From positions 62,448 through 126,447 of the forward strand of contig NZ_MPDJ01000011.1 in the NCBI RefSeq assembly GCF_001881565.1: DNA of 64,000 nt. Direction: 5' to 3'. The notes under the pieces were generated by a model that was given only the letters and a program-made list of their open reading frames with translations, did no database searches and had not been told where the DNA came from. Positions 60,465-64,000 of the stretch are shown here, piece by piece. The stretch's first letter is position 1, and every line of letters starts with the position of its first letter. A program made the translations under genes and the position numbers. This DNA is from Eisenbergiella tayi (lineage in GTDB: Bacteria; Bacillota; Clostridia; Lachnospirales; Lachnospiraceae).

Positions 60465-60953
60465 CTATTTGCTTTGATTAATATGGCAATCCGTAAATTC
60501 CGTAGCTGCCGCGTCACAAACAATGGAAAAGCTTGTCTGATGATTGATATGGGCATTTTCCAAAATTAAATTTCTGATAACGGCTCCTTCACTTGCGGCA
60601 AAAAAGCCCATATCACCGGACTTTTCCGTTATTGTCAGATTGTATATCTTATACCCATTGCCATCAAAGATGCCGGTAAAAGGATCCTTTTTACTCCCAA
60701 TCGGCTTCCATTCCCCCGTCAGGGTAATGTCACAGCCTAATATATAATTTTCCGACAGGGAATGGGTTTTCCCGATGGAAAGCAATTCATCCTCTGTGGT
60801 TATCATATAATATGTTGCATCTTCTATGGTGGCTGTCTGCATTGTATCCGGGAGATCCTCTGCTGATTGAACCGCAGCGGAGGTATCAGGCTTTGCATTG
60901 CAGCCGCTTAAAATAAATATGAGGCAAATTAATACTGGTATTAACTTTTTCAT
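60465..60953 (-). CDS. Small lipoprotein with GLUG-like beta-helix segment
   Basis: A 162-residue protein with a lipoprotein signal peptide: hydrophobic core 'LIPVLICLIFI' then the lipobox LSGC, with the Cys at about residue 18. 'FTGIFDGNGYKIYNLTITEKSGDMGFFAASEGAVIRNLILENAHI' is a GLUG-like repeat as in cell-surface beta-helix proteins. Only one repeat unit is present, so it may be a truncated version of a larger surface protein. It has a promoter and AGGAG. Confidence 0.65.
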   Translation of the reverse strand: MKKLIPVLICLIFILSGCNAKPDTSAAVQSAEDLPDTMQTATIEDATYYMITTEDELLSIGKTHSLSENYILGCDITLTGEWKPIGSKKDPFTGIFDGNGYKIYNLTITEKSGDMGFFAASEGAVIRNLILENAHINHQTSFSIVCDAAATEFTDCHINQSK

Positions 60954-60985
60954 TTAATCTTCTCCTGGCCTATATTCTTTTTTTC

Positions 60986-61014
60986 ATGATAACACATAAG
61001 TTCTAAATTCTCAA
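60986..61014 (-). promoter_or_regulatory. Sigma-A-type promoter for the lipoprotein gene
   Basis: On the minus strand, TTGAGA (61014-61009), 17 bases, TATCAT (60991-60986), 32 bases before the ATG. Confidence 0.6.
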
Positions 61015-61141
61015 TTTACATCGGCATTGACGGAAGGCTATCCAATTATTCCCGGATTTTCCTTTCGTCCTGCTGTCCCATTCTGTTTCATCAGAATAAA
61101 AAAAGCCAGGGTGTATTTATTGTAATGTTTTAGGGGCACGG

Positions 61142-61172
61142 AAAAACACCGCAATCCTGAAGGACTGCGGTG
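61142..61172 (-). terminator. Intrinsic terminator of the SLH surface-protein gene
   Basis: On the minus strand, CACCGCAGTCC and GGATTGCGGTG (61172-61162 and 61157-61147) form an 11-bp stem with one mismatch, followed by TTTTT. Confidence 0.8.
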
Positions 61173-61329
61173 CTCTTCTTTTAGTCTGGGAAGCCGTTAC
61201 CTGATGGTAAAGCTGCAGCTTCCCGGCATATGCTATCATATGCTCAAGAGTTACTGGCCCTTCCGGATCGATTTAACAGACGGGGGCGGGCTTATTCTTT
61301 TCATGGCAAAACCGGTTTCCGGCATCGTT

Positions 61330-64000
61330 CTATTTCCGGCCGCCAGCTGCGTAAGGGTCTATAACGGTTTCTACAAAGCGCCGCAGGATAGCAACTGCTT
61401 CGGCACGGGTAACGGTATCTTTCGGGGCAAACAGGTGGTTTCCCTTACTGTTCATCACGCCGGCCTGCTGCATAGTCTGTACCGCACTTTTCATGCTGCC
61501 GGTGATCTTGTTGTTATCCGTAAATATCTCTGCTTCGCGGGCTATCGGAAGGGTATATCCCAGAACAGCCACATACCGCTTCATCATGACCGCTATCTCT
61601 TCCCGGGTGACAGCGGCATCCGGCGCAAAGGTCTTTTCTCCGGTACCATTAATAATCCCCTTGGAGGATGCCCATTCTACGTAAGGGGCATAGTAAGCGG
61701 CGGCGTCAGCATCGGAAAACTGGACGGAAGGATAGGCGGCAGGATCGATACCGGCCAACTGTCCCAACGCCAGAACGAGCATGCCCTGCGTCATAATACC
61801 ATCCGGGACAAAAGCGTTTTCATCAGTTCCGCCCAGCATGCCTCGGCTTGCCACAAAGTTAATGTCCTCTTTCGCCCAATGGCTCATAGTATCGGCATAG
61901 GCAGGGGCAGGCTTGTATCCCACACCATAGACACTGAAATGCCCGGTGGATCCTATCAGGTTCCCGCTGCCCAGGTCATAGCTGGACTGGTACAGCCATT
62001 CCGTGTTTTTTCCATCCTTGCTGTACACAAGAAACAGGCTGCCGGTCTGCTCGTCTGCTGCAGGCTTATAGGCCAGCCTCACAGTGACACGCCCGGTACC
62101 AAAACTGGTAACAAAAGCCGCCTTGCCACCCTGGCCTGTATAGCCTACGGTCAGCCGGTAAGCCGGGCGGGTGCCGACAGCAGCCAGCATGTCCCCGGTA
62201 AGGCCGGTTTCCCTGGCAGCAGTCAGGGTAATATCTCCGATGGACTGCTTCTGTATTTCCTGCAGGGCTGCAAGGTCAAAGGTCAAATCCACAATAGGCG
62301 TATGGAGAGTCAGGTACTTTATGCCGTTGTCCGGGTCAGCAAGGCGGTCGAGGGTGGCCCGTTTGATGATGATGGAAAAGCTGTCATAAACCGCCGCCGA
62401 GGTCACGCTGTACTGCATTGTAATTCCATATTTCGCCCTGCCTTTTTGTCTGGCTGTATGCAGCGCCCTGATAAGGGCTTCCCATGTACTGTCGTCACTT
62501 GCCGTCCCGATGGCCATGCCGTCCTTTACCGTGACAGGAATTTCCGCTACGGTCCGTTCCGGGCTGTCCGGCTGGGACGGCTTAAGGGGCGTGATTGTGA
62601 TATTGGAATCGCTCCCTCTGGGACTTGAATGATCATTATCTCTATTGGATATGGGTGAATTCACGGTAACGGCACAAGTGGCCGTTTTCTTTCCATACTG
62701 GGAGGTCACGGTGATGGTGGCCGTGCCTATGGAAACGGCAGTCACCCTACCACTACTGTCCACTATGGCAACGCCGGTATTACTGGATTTCCAGCTTACC
62801 GCCTTGTATGAGGCATCAGTCGGTATCACTGTGGCAGCCAGTGTTTCACTTTGGCCGGGTCCCAGCTGCAGCGTATTCCGGTCAAGGACAAGTGCGCTTA
62901 TGGGAGTATACTCCACCGTATTCAGATTCTCCCAATTCCCAGAATCATAGCCGTTTCCGTTTTTGGGGATATAAAAAGTCAGGCCAGTGTTTGTATTATT
63001 GAAGGTGGAAGAAGATATCGCCGGCGCGGTCGAGGATTCCATAATAATACTGCTAAGGCCTGTACAGCCGGAAAACGCATAAACCCCAATTTGGGTCAGG
63101 TCTACCGGCAGCGACTGCAGCGCAAGGTTCTTGCAACCGTAAAACGCCTCATCCCCAATTTGGGTCAGGCCTTTCGGTAACGATTGCAGTTCAAGTCGCT
63201 CACAGCCATAAAACGCCTCATCCCCAATTTGCTTCAGGTCTACCGGCAATGATTGCAGTTCAAGTCGCTCACAGCCATAAAACGCATAATCCCCAATTTG
63301 CTTCAGGTCTACCGGCAGTGACTGTAATACAAGGCTATTGCAGCCGTAAAACACATAATCCCCAATTTGCTTCAGGTCTACCGGCAGTGATTGTAATACA
63401 AGGCTATTGCAGCCGTAAAACGCAGAATCCCCAATTTGGGTCAGGTCTTTCGGCAATGACTGCAGGGCTAGGCTTGTGCAGCCATTAAACACATAATTCT
63501 CAATTTGGGTTAGGTTTTCTGGCAGCGATTGCAGCGCAAGGCTCTTGCAGCCCCAAAACGCAGAATTCCCAATTTGGGTCAGGCCTTTCGGTAACGATTG
63601 CAGTTCAAGTCGCTCACAGCCATAAAACGCCTCATCCCCAATTTGTTTCAGACCGTCCGGCAACGATTGCAGTTTAAGGTTTCTGCACCCATAAAAAGCA
63701 TACTCCCTAATTATCTTCAGGCTATCTGGTAGATACAGCATTTGCATTTTTGTCATATTGTCCTTAGCGGTATGTGTATTATTCATAATCGTTTCAAGAT
63801 CCGTCATGCCAGACAAGTCAAGGGTTGTCAGATTGTCCCAATCGCTCTTTATATAATATTGTTCTAACAGATATTTCCAGTTATATCTTGTAATCTCCTT
63901 TACATTGCCCGTCAGCTTGATGGTAGTAATATTGGCTTTTTTGCCAGTCAGAACAGCATCTATAGCCTTTTTCATTTCGTTGTCATCCATGCTATTGCCG
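61330..64000 (-). CDS. BspA-like LRR / Big_2 / SLH surface protein (5' end off the window)
   Basis: The last ~890 codons of a cell-wall-associated protein; the frame is open to the right edge and there is no signal peptide in view, so the start is outside. After ~100 residues come nine 23-residue leucine-rich repeats of the Treponema/BspA type (consensus LQSLPxxLxQIGxxAFxGC, about residues 105-311), then a Big_2 Ig-like domain (~363-445), an unassigned segment, and three C-terminal SLH motifs (~698-882, e.g. 'YADTMSHWAKEDINFV', 'SDADAAAYYAPYVEWA') for cell-wall polymer binding. Likely an adhesin. Residues are numbered from the first in-window ATG at 63990. Confidence 0.88.
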   Translation of the reverse strand, partial: GNSMDDNEMKKAIDAVLTGKKANITTIKLTGNVKEITRYNWKYLLEQYYIKSDWDNLTTLDLSGMTDLETIMNNTHTAKDNMTKMQMLYLPDSLKIIREYAFYGCRNLKLQSLPDGLKQIGDEAFYGCERLELQSLPKGLTQIGNSAFWGCKSLALQSLPENLTQIENYVFNGCTSLALQSLPKDLTQIGDSAFYGCNSLVLQSLPVDLKQIGDYVFYGCNSLVLQSLPVDLKQIGDYAFYGCERLELQSLPVDLKQIGDEAFYGCERLELQSLPKGLTQIGDEAFYGCKNLALQSLPVDLTQIGVYAFSGCTGLSSIIMESSTAPAISSSTFNNTNTGLTFYIPKNGNGYDSGNWENLNTVEYTPISALVLDRNTLQLGPGQSETLAATVIPTDASYKAVSWKSSNTGVAIVDSSGRVTAVSIGTATITVTSQYGKKTATCAVTVNSPISNRDNDHSSPRGSDSNITITPLKPSQPDSPERTVAEIPVTVKDGMAIGTASDDSTWEALIRALHTARQKGRAKYGITMQYSVTSAAVYDSFSIIIKRATLDRLADPDNGIKYLTLHTPIVDLTFDLAALQEIQKQSIGDITLTAARETGLTGDMLAAVGTRPAYRLTVGYTGQGGKAAFVTSFGTGRVTVRLAYKPAADEQTGSLFLVYSKDGKNTEWLYQSSYDLGSGNLIGSTGHFSVYGVGYKPAPAYADTMSHWAKEDINFVASRGMLGGTDENAFVPDGIMTQGMLVLALGQLAGIDPAAYPSVQFSDADAAAYYAPYVEWASSKGIINGTGEKTFAPDAAVTREEIAVMMKRYVAVLGYTLPIAREAEIFTDNNKITGSMKSAVQTMQQAGVMNSKGNHLFAPKDTVTRAEAVAILRRFVETVIDPYAAGGRK
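63058..63678 (-). repeat. Nine 69-bp tandem repeats encoding the LRR array
   Basis: Nine consecutive 69-base units, each encoding a 23-residue leucine-rich repeat; some neighbouring copies are almost identical at the DNA level, notably those around 63190-63440. Recombination between them could change the repeat number. Confidence 0.85.

Larger units (their letters stand above)
60954..61329. other. Intergenic region between the lipoprotein and SLH protein genes
   Basis: No gene is seen on either strand. It contains the lipoprotein promoter (60986-61014) and the terminator of the SLH gene (61142-61172). The rest shows nothing assignable. Confidence 0.6.

Noticed and set aside
61204..62628. Plus-strand open frame of 474 codons opposite the SLH gene
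   Set aside because: Antisense to the SLH and linker region; no domain, and the terminator of the real gene lies at its start.
63058..63678. Regular direct repeats resembling a CRISPR array
   Set aside because: The 69-base units are in frame, coding and lack unique spacers; they are leucine-rich repeats.

Overview
The window looks like part of the chromosome of a spore-forming anaerobic Firmicute, most likely a Lachnospiraceae-type Clostridium. Three things point there: sporulation and germination genes (sigK, spoIIP, gpr), the low-GC Gram-positive regulator CodY, and two conserved gene orders (comM-dprA-topA-codY-rpsB-tsf, and rpsT/gpr-spoIIP-lepA-hemW). Shine-Dalgarno sequences are strong AGGAGG types, and TTGACA-N17-TATAAT promoters can be read directly at many genes. 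The species cannot be fixed from the sequence. I see no tRNA, rRNA, CRISPR array, insertion sequence or phage gene.

Layout. 0.2-6.5 kb is a carbohydrate/regulator block: two AraC regulators, a HAD hydrolase, a GH31 glycosidase preceded by a possible attenuator, a hexapeptide acetyltransferase and a ROK regulator. 6.6-16.7 kb holds accessory enzymes and transporters: PHP phosphoesterase, serine hydrolase, methyltransferase, DinB-like protein, MATE pump, an ArsB/SLC13-type permease, a TetR regulator with its condensation-fold partner, and an AGCS symporter. 16.9-23.6 kb holds two tandem DegV proteins, a polysaccharide deacetylase overlapping the two-subunit L-serine dehydratase, and a GH3 glycosidase. 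A chemoreceptor with a sigma-D-like promoter follows (23.8-25.5 kb).

25.7-41.1 kb is the housekeeping and sporulation core, nearly all on the minus strand: tsf, rpsB, codY, topA, dprA, comM, sigK, hemW, lepA, spoIIP and gpr, with rpsT divergent. Two unusual non-coding structures lie here. One is a ~350-bp near-perfect inverted repeat between hemW and lepA. The other is a 30-bp perfect palindrome at the predicted lepA transcription start. The rpsB promoter is also interleaved with the codY terminator.

41.2-45.4 kb is a BlaI/BlaR1-like pair whose sensor half is built from RCC1-like repeats, divergent from a cyclopropane fatty acid synthase. 45.5-60.3 kb is a dense minus-strand run of small single-domain enzymes (GNAT, methyltransferases, VOC, CAT-like, HAD, flavodoxins, SRPBCC, DUFs), interrupted by a plus-strand LuxE/LuxC-type fatty-acid reductase pair with no luciferase. 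The window ends in a small lipoprotein and the C-terminal 886 codons of a BspA-like leucine-rich-repeat, Big_2, SLH-anchored surface protein that runs off the right edge.
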